Shown in pieces: positions 19,005 through 27,561 of a DNA stretch of 64,000 nt. Location of the stretch: NCBI GenBank assembly GCA_028278335.1, contig JANQEN010000146.1, positions 1 through 64,000 of the forward strand, given 5' to 3'. A program made the position numbers and the translations under genes. Source of the DNA: Chitinivibrionales bacterium (GTDB lineage: Bacteria; Fibrobacterota; Chitinivibrionia; Chitinivibrionales; JANQEN01). Within the stretch, counting starts at the first letter, position 1. Each line of letters starts with the position of its first letter. The notes under the pieces are model-generated. The model saw nothing but the letters and a program-made list of their open reading frames with translations. It was not told where the DNA came from and ran no database searches.

Positions 19005-19408
19005 CAAGTAATACGCTTCAACACATTAGGTTGATGTACTTCATCCCAATTTCATAGTGTATTATCTGATTTTTAACGCATTACAAAAAATTAGATAAAG
19101 GATACAAAAGTTTACTTTTCAGATGATTTTTACCCCCTTCAATCGCACCGGGGAATGGTTCAGAAAAGCACGAGTTGCTGTCCGAGGCGAAGCCGAGTTC
19201 AACGAGTGCCTGAACCTGAGACGAAAAAGTGCGATTGCGGGGTGGCGTCTTTTGCTTACTTTTCTTCGCTATAGAAGAAAAGTAAGGCTGCTGTCGGGCA
19301 GAAGCCCGACGATCTTAATTCACGCAAAAATGTATAACCTAGTTCATTAATCTATCCAGCGGTTATAACTTTCCTGCACATACTTGTAAACTCTAAAATA
19401 ACCCCACT
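19005..19408. other. Convergent intergenic gap occupied by a hairpin repeat
   Basis: 404 bases between suhB (plus) and the amidohydrolase (minus). Apart from the hairpin-rich element at 19130-19312 I see no gene or clear terminator. A 75-codon open frame at 19123-19350 lies entirely across the hairpins and is not believable. Confidence 0.5.
19130..19312. repeat. Hairpin-rich intergenic repeat element
   Basis: Three nested or serial inverted repeats are perfect in sequence. CAATCGCAC (19140-19148) pairs with GTGCGATTG (19229-19237), with C/G runs outside. CTTACTTTTCTTC (19255-19267) pairs with GAAGAAAAGTAAG (19274-19286), 13 pairs around a 6-base loop. GTCGGGC (19293-19299) pairs with GCCCGAC (19304-19310) around AGAA. 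The interior (GCTGTCCGAGGCGAAGCCGA) resembles dispersed intergenic repeats seen in other genomes. It is more likely a non-autonomous repeat than a gene. Confidence 0.6.
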
Positions 19409-20638
19409 TCAATGACTGATAATAACCTCTTCCCCATCAACCATAACAAAATCAACCTGAGGCTCTTCTAATAAGAGTTCCTCCAAAAGATCCTTTTGAG
19501 GATCACTTGACACACGGACACCAATGATATCGGCTTTCTTTCCCTCCTCTAAAGAACCCAAGGTTGATGAACACCTTAGTGCTCGAGCAGGATTCTTTGT
19601 TACCCAATCAATCATCTGTATAATAGGAATATGTGGGTAGTGCCGTTTCATGAGGTAAATCTCCTCAAAGAGATTCATGCTATTAAGACCAAAGGGCGCC
19701 TCGGTTCCCAAGCAGATATTGACACCGCGGTTAAGTGCTGCTTCCATGGGAAAGGGTTTATGCCCGAATCCTTGAGAATAGTGACCACAAAGAACAATTG
19801 ATGCGTTTTTTGCGGCCAGGATGGATAGCTCTTCACTACTGACATAGTTGCAGTGATAGAGAATAGCATTATTGGGAATGATATTATTGGTGATGGCATA
19901 ATAGGTGGAGCCCCGTTGGGTGGCACCATAGGCCCAGGGTCTTTTTCTGGTAATATGGAAATAGAGATCACCACTGAGTTCGGTAAAGGCCTGGAGTTCC
20001 TCGGTGCTTTCTGCAAGGTGGCAGCCCCAAAAGTATTGGTTTTGCGAGGTAATGGTATTGACAATCTTGTGCATTTTTGGTGTTAGAGAGAAGAGTGCAT
20101 AGGGAGCAACACCGGGACAGGTACCATTATCCGCAGCATGCAATCGCTTACCAAGCTCGGCAACCAACTGCTGTTCCTCATCTTCCTGCTCCATAGTTAC
20201 CTCATGAAATGTCCAATAGCGAACAGGTTCATCCTTCAGTATTGAGGGCGCAACACCTCGTTTTGTAGTATCCACAAGAGAGGTTATGCCATTAGCTAAT
20301 GATTCGCGGATTCCCAATCTTACTGTTGCTTGAAGCTCATCAGTACTGGCGTTTTTCACCATTGCAACTCGACGTCGCAGCCAGGAGGTAAAGGTAAGGT
20401 GGTCCCAATCGAGAGCACCCCGCATGATCCCATCCTCTAAATGGGTATGCATATTGATAAACCCGGGAAGCAACACGCGTTTACCAAGATTGACGATGCG
20501 ATCCTTTGAGGTACGTTTGATTGAACTTCTGGGACCTAAAGAGGTGATAGTATCCCCAGTCACTACCAAAGCACCATTGGTTAAAAATTCCCCTGAGGGA
20601 AGTAAAATCCATTTTGCGAAGTAGACAGTTGAGGTCAT
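19409..20638 (-). CDS. Amidohydrolase, aminodeoxyfutalosine-deaminase-like
   Basis: 409-residue metal-dependent amidohydrolase of the ATZ/TRZ/cytosine-deaminase class. Family landmarks are PGFINMHTHLE (first metal histidines, near residue 64), CHLAES (about 205), YHCNYVS (about 257) and LGTEAPFGLNSMNLFEEI (about 308). The usual metal Asp of the GTD motif is Glu here, which is odd. The closest remembered relatives are aminodeoxyfutalosine deaminases of the futalosine menaquinone pathway, but guanine or S-adenosylhomocysteine deaminases share the fold. Two UbiA genes elsewhere in the window could fit a menaquinone reading. Specificity is inference. Confidence 0.7.
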   Translation of the reverse strand: MTSTVYFAKWILLPSGEFLTNGALVVTGDTITSLGPRSSIKRTSKDRIVNLGKRVLLPGFINMHTHLEDGIMRGALDWDHLTFTSWLRRRVAMVKNASTDELQATVRLGIRESLANGITSLVDTTKRGVAPSILKDEPVRYWTFHEVTMEQEDEEQQLVAELGKRLHAADNGTCPGVAPYALFSLTPKMHKIVNTITSQNQYFWGCHLAESTEELQAFTELSGDLYFHITRKRPWAYGATQRGSTYYAITNNIIPNNAILYHCNYVSSEELSILAAKNASIVLCGHYSQGFGHKPFPMEAALNRGVNICLGTEAPFGLNSMNLFEEIYLMKRHYPHIPIIQMIDWVTKNPARALRCSSTLGSLEEGKKADIIGVRVSSDPQKDLLEELLLEEPQVDFVMVDGEEVIISH

Positions 20639-20684
20639 AATATATGGAAGTATTTAAATATCACGTTAATTCAAATTCAATAAA

Positions 20685-20819
20685 TATGAATCGGGGGGAA
20701 GATTCCCCCTTTATCAGTTCTAATAACGGTTATTATAATATATATCCGGAGCGTGAAAAGCTTGGTGAGGAGCTTGTGAGGAATACCTATGCTAAAAGAC
20801 CATGTTCCGATTCATAGGT
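20685..20819. ncRNA. Structured intergenic element, possible RNA with two alternative folds
   Basis: TATGAATCGG (20685-20694) pairs perfectly with CCGATTCATA (20807-20816) and encloses GGGGGAAGATTCCCCC, TAATAACGGTTATTA and an AAGCT/AGCTT hairpin. A second helix, ACCTATG (about 20794-20800) with CATAGGT (20813-20819), uses some of the same bases, so the two folds exclude each other. It lies between the 64-residue membrane protein gene and the amidohydrolase gene, which are both on the minus strand. It could be a leader, a small RNA or a mobile repeat. I do not recognise it as 6S, SRP, tmRNA or RNase P RNA. Confidence 0.35.
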
Positions 20820-20878
20820 TTAACCCATATTACAATTGAGTTATTCAGAAAATGAAATGCCAAAATAGGGATAAGTAA

Positions 20879-21073
20879 TTAATCCTCTGCTTCATCATCG
20901 CCATACTGCTCAATAAATCTTTTTTGCTCTTCCTTGAATTCGAACTCCCGTTGAAACATATATTCAAGTTTAACAAGCTGGCTTATGATACTATTGAGGG
21001 TATTACTGAGGACCAAAAAAAGCGCAAAAAGGCTAAAAAAGGTAAGAGCTGTTAAAACGTAGTATCCAATCAT
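20879..21073 (-). CDS. Small single-pass membrane protein, function unknown
   Basis: 64 residues. One hydrophobic segment (about 3-26) is followed by an acidic/charged amphipathic helix (LVKLEYMFQREFEFKEEQKRF) and an acidic end. AGGA lies six bases before the ATG at 21071-21073. Codon use looks normal. No family recognised. It is upstream of the amidohydrolase on the same strand, separated by the structured element. Confidence 0.55.
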   Translation of the reverse strand: MIGYYVLTALTFFSLFALFLVLSNTLNSIISQLVKLEYMFQREFEFKEEQKRFIEQYGDDEAED

Positions 21074-21123
21074 GATTATCCTATAGTATGCAGTTAAAAA
21101 ACGTTACTTTGAATCCATTATCA

Positions 21124-21152
21124 TTGACATAGAAATTGGTTTATGCTATTTT
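21124..21152 (+). promoter_or_regulatory. Predicted sigma70-type promoter of rpmE
   Basis: A perfect TTGACA -35 box (21124-21129), 17-base spacer and TATTTT -10 box (21147-21152) stand about 60 bases upstream of the rpmE start. Prediction from sequence only. Confidence 0.6.
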
Positions 21153-21214
21153 TAGTGCCGCTATAACTATTATACTATATAATTTAATTGATGTACATTG
21201 AGGAGATGATATCC

Positions 21215-21427
21215 GTGAAAGCAAAAATTCATCCAAAATATGTCGGTGCAAAATTCACCTGTTCCTGTGGAAACGTCATTGAGACCCGCTCCACAATTAA
21301 GGATAACAATCTGGATATTTGCAACGCATGCCACCCCTTTTACACCGGTAAGCAAAAACTTGTAGATACTGCCGGCCGCGTAGATCGCTTTCTGAAACGT
21401 TACGGAAGACAGAAAAAAGAATCTTAG
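21215..21427 (+). CDS. rpmE: 50S ribosomal protein L31 (bL31)
   Basis: Zinc-type bL31: after a GTG start it reads [19 protein letters not shown], then [12 protein letters not shown]. The cysteines (CSC, CNAC) make the classical zinc-binding C+ form. I chose GTG at 21215 because the protein then starts at the usual family position and GAGGAG stands nine bases before it. The ATG at 21206 touches the ribosome site. 70 residues, normal length. A strong terminator follows. Confidence 0.95.
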   Translation: MKAKIHPKYVGAKFTCSCGNVIETRSTIKDNNLDICNACHPFYTGKQKLVDTAGRVDRFLKRYGRQKKES

Positions 21428-21444
21428 CTGGCTTTAAATTATAT

Positions 21445-21487
21445 AAAGGGACTGGAAAAGTATTAACTCTTTTCCGTCCCTTTTTTT
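21445..21487 (+). terminator. Rho-independent terminator of rpmE
   Basis: A stem of about 15 pairs (AAAGGGAC, one bulged T, GGAAAAG pairing with CTTTTCCGTCCCTTT) around an 8-base loop is followed by seven T. It starts 18 bases after the rpmE stop and separates it from prfA. Confidence 0.92.
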
Positions 21488-21534
21488 ATAGGCTATAAAT
21501 TTCTTCATAATCCATAATCTATTGGTAAATAACT

Positions 21535-22602
21535 ATGTTAGATAAAATCAATTCTATTATTGATCGCTACCAGGAGTTAGAGCAACTCATGGCAAGCCCT
21601 GAGATTGCCAGCAATCCTAAAGAGATGGAAACCTTGGGTCGGGAGTACAACCAGATTGGTAAAATCCTTCCTGAATTAAAAAAATACAAAGAGGCAAAGC
21701 AGAGCTTGGAAGAGGCAAAATCAATCATAAAAGCAGAAACTGACCCGGAGTTAATGGCCCTTGCTCAGGAAGAGATTAACGAGCTGGAAGAACAGGTTCC
21801 TGCCTTGGAAGAGCAAGTTAAGATCCTTTTAGTGCCCCGTGATCCCGCAGATATGAAAAATGCCATGTTAGAAATTCGTGCTGGGACTGGTGGAATCGAG
21901 GCGGGAATTTTTGCTGCAGATCTTTATAAAATGTACACTGCTTTTATTGAAAGTAAGGGATGGTCCGTGGAGATACTCAACACCAGTGCCGGAGAAATTG
22001 GTGCGATAAAAGAGATCATATTCATGGTGAATGGAGAGGATGCCTTTGGCACCTTGAAATACGAATCCGGTGTGCACCGGGTGCAACGGGTCCCCCAAAC
22101 TGAATCGCAAGGCCGAATTCATACCTCTGCAGCCTCTGTTGCAGTCCTTCCCGAAGCTGATGATATTGAGATAGATATTGAACAGAATGATTTACGTATC
22201 GATGTATACCGCTCCAGTGGCCCCGGTGGGCAATCGGTGAACACAACTGATTCGGCAGTACGGATAGTTCACGAACCAACCGGAATTACCGTCACCTGTC
22301 AAGATGAAAAATCTCAGCATAAAAACAAAGCCAAGGCCATGAAGGTGCTCAAGTCGCGTCTCTATGAAGTCAAACGGGCAGAAAAGGAGGCGGAAGAGTC
22401 AGCCTCTCGAAAAAGCATGGTCGGCACTGGTGATAGAAGTGCGAAGATCAGGACCTATAATTATCCCCAGGGTCGGGTAACTGATCATCGCATAAATCTA
22501 ACGCTTTACAAACTGGACGAGATTCTTCATGGTAATATTCAAGAGCTGATCGACGCCTTAGCAGTGGCTGAATTAAACCAACGTATCAAAGAAGAATCCT
22601 AG
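21535..22602 (+). CDS. prfA: Peptide chain release factor 1
   Basis: Reads UAA/UAG stop codons and triggers peptide release. 355 residues, the standard RF1 length. The catalytic GGQ is at 231-233 within [16 protein letters not shown]. The codon-recognition tripeptide is PQT (187-189, [14 protein letters not shown]), an RF1-type PxT and not the RF2 SPF. It is followed by prmC, which methylates the GGQ glutamine, the normal bacterial pairing. Confidence 0.97.
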   Translation: MLDKINSIIDRYQELEQLMASPEIASNPKEMETLGREYNQIGKILPELKKYKEAKQSLEEAKSIIKAETDPELMALAQEEINELEEQVPALEEQVKILLVPRDPADMKNAMLEIRAGTGGIEAGIFAADLYKMYTAFIESKGWSVEILNTSAGEIGAIKEIIFMVNGEDAFGTLKYESGVHRVQRVPQTESQGRIHTSAASVAVLPEADDIEIDIEQNDLRIDVYRSSGPGGQSVNTTDSAVRIVHEPTGITVTCQDEKSQHKNKAKAMKVLKSRLYEVKRAEKEAEESASRKSMVGTGDRSAKIRTYNYPQGRVTDHRINLTLYKLDEILHGNIQELIDALAVAELNQRIKEES

Positions 22603-22766
22603 AACTGCTTTCATAACTGTTTTCAAGGTAGAGGACAATGATTTTTTATCCTGATGAGGCGCTTTTTTGCAGACATACAGGTGAGTATGGCGAAAAAAAG
22701 CAACGAAATCAGGGTGAAAAAGCATCGAGTATCCCGACAGAACATAGTTATGAAAGTAGTTCTGAT

Positions 22767-23603
22767 ATGTTTCAGAATCTCGGTGCAGTTTTTGCACGGG
22801 CGCAAAAGATTCTTGAACCAGTTGCCCTTGATCTTGCACAGCGAGAAGCTGAGTGTATCATTGAGCATGTTTGTAATATTCCAAGAAAAAAGCTCTATAC
22901 GCAAAAAGAGTTATTGATTGACAAAAACTCAATCAATATCATTGATACACTGTTAAACAAGCGCTTGACCGGCATGCCCCTTGCCTATGCCTTGGGAGAG
23001 GGTTACTTCTATTCGCAACAGTTCTATCTTTCTCCAGAGGTACTCATTCCCCGCCCTGACACAGAAACAATTATTGAAGCGATACTTGAGCAGGAGCCTT
23101 CTCAAAAACAGCTTTTTCTTGATATCTGCACTGGATCGGGAAACATAGCAACTGTTCTATGTCGTGAAAGACCAACCTGGTCCGCTTTTGCCTGTGATAT
23201 ATCTATGGCATCTCTAAAAATCGCAAAGAAAAATTGTCCCTTTTCAGTTAGACTTTTCTGTGGTGATATGATTACTGCTATTCATCATTCCACGACCTTT
23301 GATTTTATTGTCAGTAATCCTCCCTATTTATCAAAAGCGGAAATGACTGCCTTGGATCCTTCAGTTTCACAATGGGAGCCGCAACAAGCACTCTTTGGTG
23401 GTGACGATGGCCTCGCCTATTATCGTATTCTTGCCCAATCATGCCAACAAATTCTAAAGAAAAATGGTCGACTGTACTGTGAAATTGGCTACAATCAGTT
23501 CGAATCCTGTCGAGACCTTTTTGTAAAGGCTGGATGGTCCGATGTGTGCCTCTATAAAGACCTCGGTGGCAGAACCCGTGTAGTACAAGTACAAAAGTCC
23601 TAA
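22767..23603 (+). CDS. prmC: Release factor glutamine methyltransferase
   Basis: SAM-dependent enzyme that N5-methylates the GGQ glutamine of RF1/RF2. Motifs: LIPRPDTE, DICTGSGNIA (SAM loop) and the substrate-binding NPPY. I place the start at ATG 22767 (MFQNLGAVFARAQK). This gives 278 residues, the usual size, and the normal N-terminal helix before QREAECI. An upstream ATG at 22638 in frame would add 43 residues of atypical polar sequence; its GAGG site is only three bases away. Neither start has an ideal ribosome site. Confidence 0.92.
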   Translation: MFQNLGAVFARAQKILEPVALDLAQREAECIIEHVCNIPRKKLYTQKELLIDKNSINIIDTLLNKRLTGMPLAYALGEGYFYSQQFYLSPEVLIPRPDTETIIEAILEQEPSQKQLFLDICTGSGNIATVLCRERPTWSAFACDISMASLKIAKKNCPFSVRLFCGDMITAIHHSTTFDFIVSNPPYLSKAEMTALDPSVSQWEPQQALFGGDDGLAYYRILAQSCQQILKKNGRLYCEIGYNQFESCRDLFVKAGWSDVCLYKDLGGRTRVVQVQKS

Positions 23604-23656
23604 GTAGCCTGTCAAATTTCTTTGTCCTTTTTAGCAGGTATTATATTACAGATACC

Positions 23657-24679
23657 ATGAGTAAACTAAAACCCTTAGGCAACGGTATTATTCCAAGATT
23701 CGCTGCTGCGTTATTCTCCTTTGTCATATTTCTTCGCAATCGCTATTACGATGTAGTCCCCTGGGCTGTAAAGAAAACTGGGTTCTATACCATAAGTATT
23801 GGTGGAATTCAAGCGGGTGGTACAGGAAAAACACCTCTATCGCTTCTTGTTGGTAGCTTTTTCTCACAGAAAAATGAGTCCCCTGTGTTTCTCAGTAGAG
23901 GGTATGGCAGAAAAAGTAGAAAACCTGTTATTGTTGCACCCTATGAACAGAGAAGTTGGGAAGAGATTGGTGATGAACCAACACTTCTCCATAACGAGCT
24001 TCCCCATTCTTGGCTTGGTATTGGGGCTGATAGGGTCTCTAATGCATTGACTCTGCAAAAAAAAGTGTCAAAACCGGCCACAGTAATCCTTGATGATGGA
24101 TTTCAACATAGAAAAATATTTCGGCATAAAAATATTCTTTGTCTATCAAAAAACATCCTCAACGACTCTATGCAACCGGCTGGTTATTTACGAGAGCCGA
24201 TTAGTGCGTTGAAACGTGCACATATAGTATGCCTCATTGGAACACAATCCCAAAAAGATGAATTAGAGCAGATAAAATGTCATCTTTCCACAAAATACCC
24301 AACACCAAAATATCACATTCTCTATCAGTCTGCAGATCAATGGGTTAATGGAAACACACGCGTTCCTATTGAAAAGCTTCCACTTAAAAATCCGCTGCTT
24401 CTTAGTGGTATTGCCAATCCAGACCGATTCACCAAAATGGTCGAACAAGCAAGGATAACACCCTATAAGACAGTCTGTTACGAAGACCATCATGTATTCA
24501 CATTTGAGGAGATTTCAGCACTCCTTACCCCGAAAATTGATGGGATCATTACCACAGAAAAAGATTTCCTTCGACTTTCTTCATTAAATCTTGAAAATTG
24601 TCCAGGTATTTGGTATCTTAAGATTAAATTAACATTTCCAGATCGGAAGGCTCAAAACATATTTTATAATTCACTATAA
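23657..24679 (+). CDS. lpxK: Tetraacyldisaccharide 4'-kinase
   Basis: Inner-membrane kinase that phosphorylates the 4' position of the lipid A precursor. 340 residues. The Walker A loop GGTGKTP is at 54-60, preceded by the ISIGGIQAG strand, then SRGYGRKS, GDEPTLLH and the hallmark DDGFQHRK. A hydrophobic N-terminal segment (about 11-27) serves as membrane anchor. Presence of LpxK shows that the organism makes LPS-type lipid A. It sits in the prfA-prmC run. Confidence 0.96.
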   Translation: MSKLKPLGNGIIPRFAAALFSFVIFLRNRYYDVVPWAVKKTGFYTISIGGIQAGGTGKTPLSLLVGSFFSQKNESPVFLSRGYGRKSRKPVIVAPYEQRSWEEIGDEPTLLHNELPHSWLGIGADRVSNALTLQKKVSKPATVILDDGFQHRKIFRHKNILCLSKNILNDSMQPAGYLREPISALKRAHIVCLIGTQSQKDELEQIKCHLSTKYPTPKYHILYQSADQWVNGNTRVPIEKLPLKNPLLLSGIANPDRFTKMVEQARITPYKTVCYEDHHVFTFEEISALLTPKIDGIITTEKDFLRLSSLNLENCPGIWYLKIKLTFPDRKAQNIFYNSL

Positions 24680-24719
24680 ATTTTGAAATGCAGGATATAT
24701 AAGTCCAAGGAGTATAGGT

Positions 24720-25103
24720 ATGAAATTATCCAAGTTAGTATCAAGTACGCTCTTGTTAGTATTTGTTTCTATAATTTCTGTTAGCGCTGCTACCAAGTTC
24801 GTTAAGATCCATATTCCCTTTGCAAATATTTATGAATATCTTGATCCGCAATCTCGTATCCTTTTACAGGCATCACAAAATAAACTCTTTGAATTGGTTT
24901 ACGAAGGAACTTCCTGGTACCAAGTAAAGGTAGAAGACAAGGTCGGTTGGCTTGAAAAAAGCGCCGGAACTGTTGTTGACAATAAAGGAGCGACAGTCTT
25001 CTCTATTCCAGTGGGCACACTGATATTCTTTTTACTTCTTCTAGTGGCTACGATAACGGGAGCTTCTCTTCTAATCTATAAACAAAAAACCGCGGAGCTG
25101 TAG
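24720..25103 (+). CDS. Small SH3-domain membrane protein
   Basis: 127 residues: signal peptide (1-23), one bacterial SH3-like domain (about 25-87, ending in VEDKVGWLEK) and a C-terminal transmembrane helix (95-117). It lies 4 bases before a larger protein that begins with the same kind of SH3 domain followed by a membrane helix. The two look like a paralogous or interacting pair. Function unknown; extracytoplasmic ligand binding is inferred from topology. Confidence 0.65.
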   Translation: MKLSKLVSSTLLLVFVSIISVSAATKFVKIHIPFANIYEYLDPQSRILLQASQNKLFELVYEGTSWYQVKVEDKVGWLEKSAGTVVDNKGATVFSIPVGTLIFFLLLLVATITGASLLIYKQKTAEL

Positions 25104-25107
25104 ATTT

Positions 25108-26442
25108 GTGAAGCCCACAGGGGTTGCTCTTTGTAAAACTCTTCTTGTCTGCATTTTATTATCATGGTCAGTAGTTAGTAAACAGGTTCACCAATGCCCA
25201 TGGTCTACTTTTTCCATACTTCTTCTGTCACAGACAGATTATGGTTCAAAGATCTCCTCAATTCTACCAACGCTTTCAGAAAAAGCTAAACTGACCTCTA
25301 CTGGTGGTGAAAAGACACCATCCTCAAACAATCAACAACAAAATGAAGAGAGTTCTTCCAATCAGTTTGCCCTCATAATAACCGGGCCTGCCCGAGTCCT
25401 AAAAGAGTTAAGCCCCGATTCACCCATTCTTGGCATGGCAAACAGAGGGAAGCACTATCCTCTTATTCAGAAGGGTGATTCTTGGTGTATTATTCTCTAT
25501 GAGGATCAAAGAGGGTGGATTGAACGTCGACATGTATCAATTGTTGATAAGGTATCAAAAAATTTTATTCTTAAGGAGTTTCTCATTACACTCCTTTTGG
25601 TTGTTTTAATCGTGGCCCTCATCATTCTTGTGTTCTTCTTGATCAATAATCCTAACAAAATCAAATCAGAGTGGTTTTCAACTGAGAAAAAACGAAAAAG
25701 AATAATCATTGTTGCCAGTTCAGAAACGTTGGTACCTCGCCATCTTACCGATACGACGACAACCTTAGAAAAGTGCTTTTTAGAATTGGGATTCGAGATA
25801 AGAAAAGCCAATGATAGTAATACGACCATGAAGATGATCTATCACTATTATCCCGATGCAATAATTGTAGACTGGCAATTAGGCAATAATACTTTAGAGG
25901 TGATGGAACAGGTTCTCTCTAGCAGGTCAGATACCAGTAGTATTTTTGTGCTTTTTTATAATGTAAACAATCCCGAGTCTGTAAAACAAAGTGGCAGGAT
26001 CCCCAACGCACACTACCTGGGATCCCATTTCAATGATAGAGAACTCTTTAACCTTATTACCCCACTGATAATTACCCGAGAGAAAAGACAAAGCATTCGA
26101 AAAAGTATTGAAGCTTCGGCACTACAGGGTGACTTAAGCACAGGAGACCTTTCTGAAATTTTTCAATTCATTGAAATTGGTAAGAAAACCGGAAGTTTAC
26201 TTATTGAGGATGAGAAACCTGTTGGCATTGTGTATTTCAATGATGGTATAATAATATATGCAGCAACCAAGAGAAATACTGGTAAAAAAGCAGTATTGGA
26301 AATACTCAATTTACATCAGGGCCAATTCCAATTTGTAATTGGTCGACATCCAAAATCTCCTAATTGCTCAATTCCTACACTGGAAATTCTAATGGAATGG
26401 ACTAAGGAGTCAGATGAAACTTCTCGGGATAGACTACGGTAG
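25108..26442 (+). CDS. Membrane signalling protein: SH3, receiver-like and DUF4388 domains
   Basis: 444 residues from GTG. Order: N-terminal hydrophobic segment (8-24), Gln/Ser-rich linker, SH3-like domain (about 88-147, GDSWCIILYEDQRGWIERR), transmembrane helix (157-179), cytoplasmic receiver-like domain (about 197-325) and DUF4388/PATAN domain (about 336-435). The receiver keeps an aspartate at the phosphoacceptor strand (IIVDWQLG, D255), but the conserved lysine near the end is absent (AHYLGSHF), so it may be a pseudo-receiver. It likely passes an envelope signal to the DUF4388 module. It overlaps ruvX by 29 bases. Confidence 0.7.
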   Translation: MKPTGVALCKTLLVCILLSWSVVSKQVHQCPWSTFSILLLSQTDYGSKISSILPTLSEKAKLTSTGGEKTPSSNNQQQNEESSSNQFALIITGPARVLKELSPDSPILGMANRGKHYPLIQKGDSWCIILYEDQRGWIERRHVSIVDKVSKNFILKEFLITLLLVVLIVALIILVFFLINNPNKIKSEWFSTEKKRKRIIIVASSETLVPRHLTDTTTTLEKCFLELGFEIRKANDSNTTMKMIYHYYPDAIIVDWQLGNNTLEVMEQVLSSRSDTSSIFVLFYNVNNPESVKQSGRIPNAHYLGSHFNDRELFNLITPLIITREKRQSIRKSIEASALQGDLSTGDLSEIFQFIEIGKKTGSLLIEDEKPVGIVYFNDGIIIYAATKRNTGKKAVLEILNLHQGQFQFVIGRHPKSPNCSIPTLEILMEWTKESDETSRDRLR

Positions 26443-26830
26443 ACGAAGAATTGGCATTGCAGTAACCGATGAAACCGGTATCTGCATTCGTGGCCTGACC
26501 ACAATTGATCAACAAAAAGAGAACACACCCTTTAACTCCCTTCAAAAGATTATTGCAGAAGAGTCTCCGGAAGCGCTCATTGTAGGTATTCCCCTGGGCC
26601 CTTACGATGAAGAAACTCGTATGTCACAGGAGGTTCGCTCATTTGTAAATAAGTTTATTGAAGAGTGTGCCATAACACTTCCAGTACATTTTGTCGATGA
26701 AAGCTTCTCCTCTTCCCAGGCAGATCAGCTCCTTCGCTCGAAAAAAAAGAAGGCCCGGAGAAACAAAAACAATCGAGATCAATTAGCAGCCTGTTATATC
26801 CTCGAAACATTTCAGAAAGAACAGCAATGA
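26414..26830 (+). CDS. ruvX: YqgF/RuvX-type RNase H-fold nuclease
   Basis: 138 residues with the RNase H-like start LLGIDYGRRRIGIAVTD (catalytic Asp7), IVGIPLGPYDEET and VDESFSS, with NNRDQLAA near the end. The family is linked to Holliday-junction resolution and to 5' maturation of pre-16S rRNA. Length is normal. The start lies inside the end of the upstream signalling gene and its stop overlaps the next ATG as ATGA, so it is embedded in the operon. Confidence 0.93.
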   Translation: MKLLGIDYGRRRIGIAVTDETGICIRGLTTIDQQKENTPFNSLQKIIAEESPEALIVGIPLGPYDEETRMSQEVRSFVNKFIEECAITLPVHFVDESFSSSQADQLLRSKKKKARRNKNNRDQLAACYILETFQKEQQ

Positions 26831-27561
26831 ATAGCACTATGGCAAAACTTTTAAGCCTGTTGATTATTGCCCTCTTCTGCAATTGTTTGACCGTTGATCC
26901 ACCGCCACCACCGCGTCTTAGTGCTCCAACAATTACTCATGTTGCAATTAAAGCAATGCCCGATTATACGCAGGCATACAATGAGGCGATTTTTGTGTAT
27001 TGGCAAAAAAATGCTCTTGACGAAATCACACCGTCACGATTTGAAGTTATCCGACAAGCGGTAAGTGACAGTTTTCCTACTACTATTAAAAACATTCCCC
27101 CAACTCATGATAGCATTTATGAATTTACTGCAAGCTTTGTCAATCTAGACCGTACAGAAGAGAACACCCTCTTTTATCGCATTTTTGCCTTTGATTCACT
27201 TGGCCGACCAGGGGATACTTCTGCGGTGTGCACCGTCTCTCTTGCGCGGACAATCACTCTGATTCGACCAGGTGCAGTACTCAATGATCCTCCTGGCAAT
27301 GAGATTTTCAAATGGGAAATTCCTGAAGGTATAAACAGAAATGCCTCACATATATATCTTTGGAAGTCAGATTCTCTTCTGTGGGAGTCAGATTCGGTTT
27401 GGTATTATAGTGGTGGAGTTGCCAAGTATCCAGAAAAGGGGCTACCCACCCACTTATCCCCCCTCATGAAGGGGGAAACCTATTACTGGGCAGTGGAACT
27501 ATCTATTATTGATAGAAACTACCCCTTATCAATTACTGTAAGTAAATTTTATGTTGAATAG
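26827..27561 (+). CDS. Lipoprotein with fibronectin-III-like domains, upstream of PorU-like gene
   Basis: 244 residues. N-terminal hydrophobic segment with lipobox-like ALFCNC (Cys20), a proline run, then two beta-sandwich repeats of FN3 type (residues about 35-130 and 135-240; PDYTQAYNEAIFVYW, then LSPLMKGETYYWAVEL). No enzyme motif. It overlaps ruvX at its start and the PorU-like gene at its end. This suggests that it is an outer-membrane partner of that peptidase, but that is inference. Confidence 0.6.
   Translation: MNSTMAKLLSLLIIALFCNCLTVDPPPPPRLSAPTITHVAIKAMPDYTQAYNEAIFVYWQKNALDEITPSRFEVIRQAVSDSFPTTIKNIPPTHDSIYEFTASFVNLDRTEENTLFYRIFAFDSLGRPGDTSAVCTVSLARTITLIRPGAVLNDPPGNEIFKWEIPEGINRNASHIYLWKSDSLLWESDSVWYYSGGVAKYPEKGLPTHLSPLMKGETYYWAVELSIIDRNYPLSITVSKFYVE

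Noticed and set aside
19123-19350. 75-codon open frame on the plus strand
   Set aside because: It runs across three perfect hairpins, has no ribosome site and an atypical composition. The DNA structure explains it better.
22638-22766. 43-residue N-terminal extension of PrmC
   Set aside because: The extra residues are polar and atypical, and the family normally starts near 22767. The nearby GAGG is only three bases from the ATG. Kept as an alternative only.
22654-22917. Alternative plus-strand frame (87 codons) overlapping the start of prmC
   Set aside because: It lies in another frame over conserved PrmC coding sequence beyond 22767 and resembles no known protein.
23490-23520. TTCGAATCC word resembling a tRNA T-loop
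   Set aside because: It lies inside prmC coding sequence and no cloverleaf can be formed. No tRNA was found in the window.
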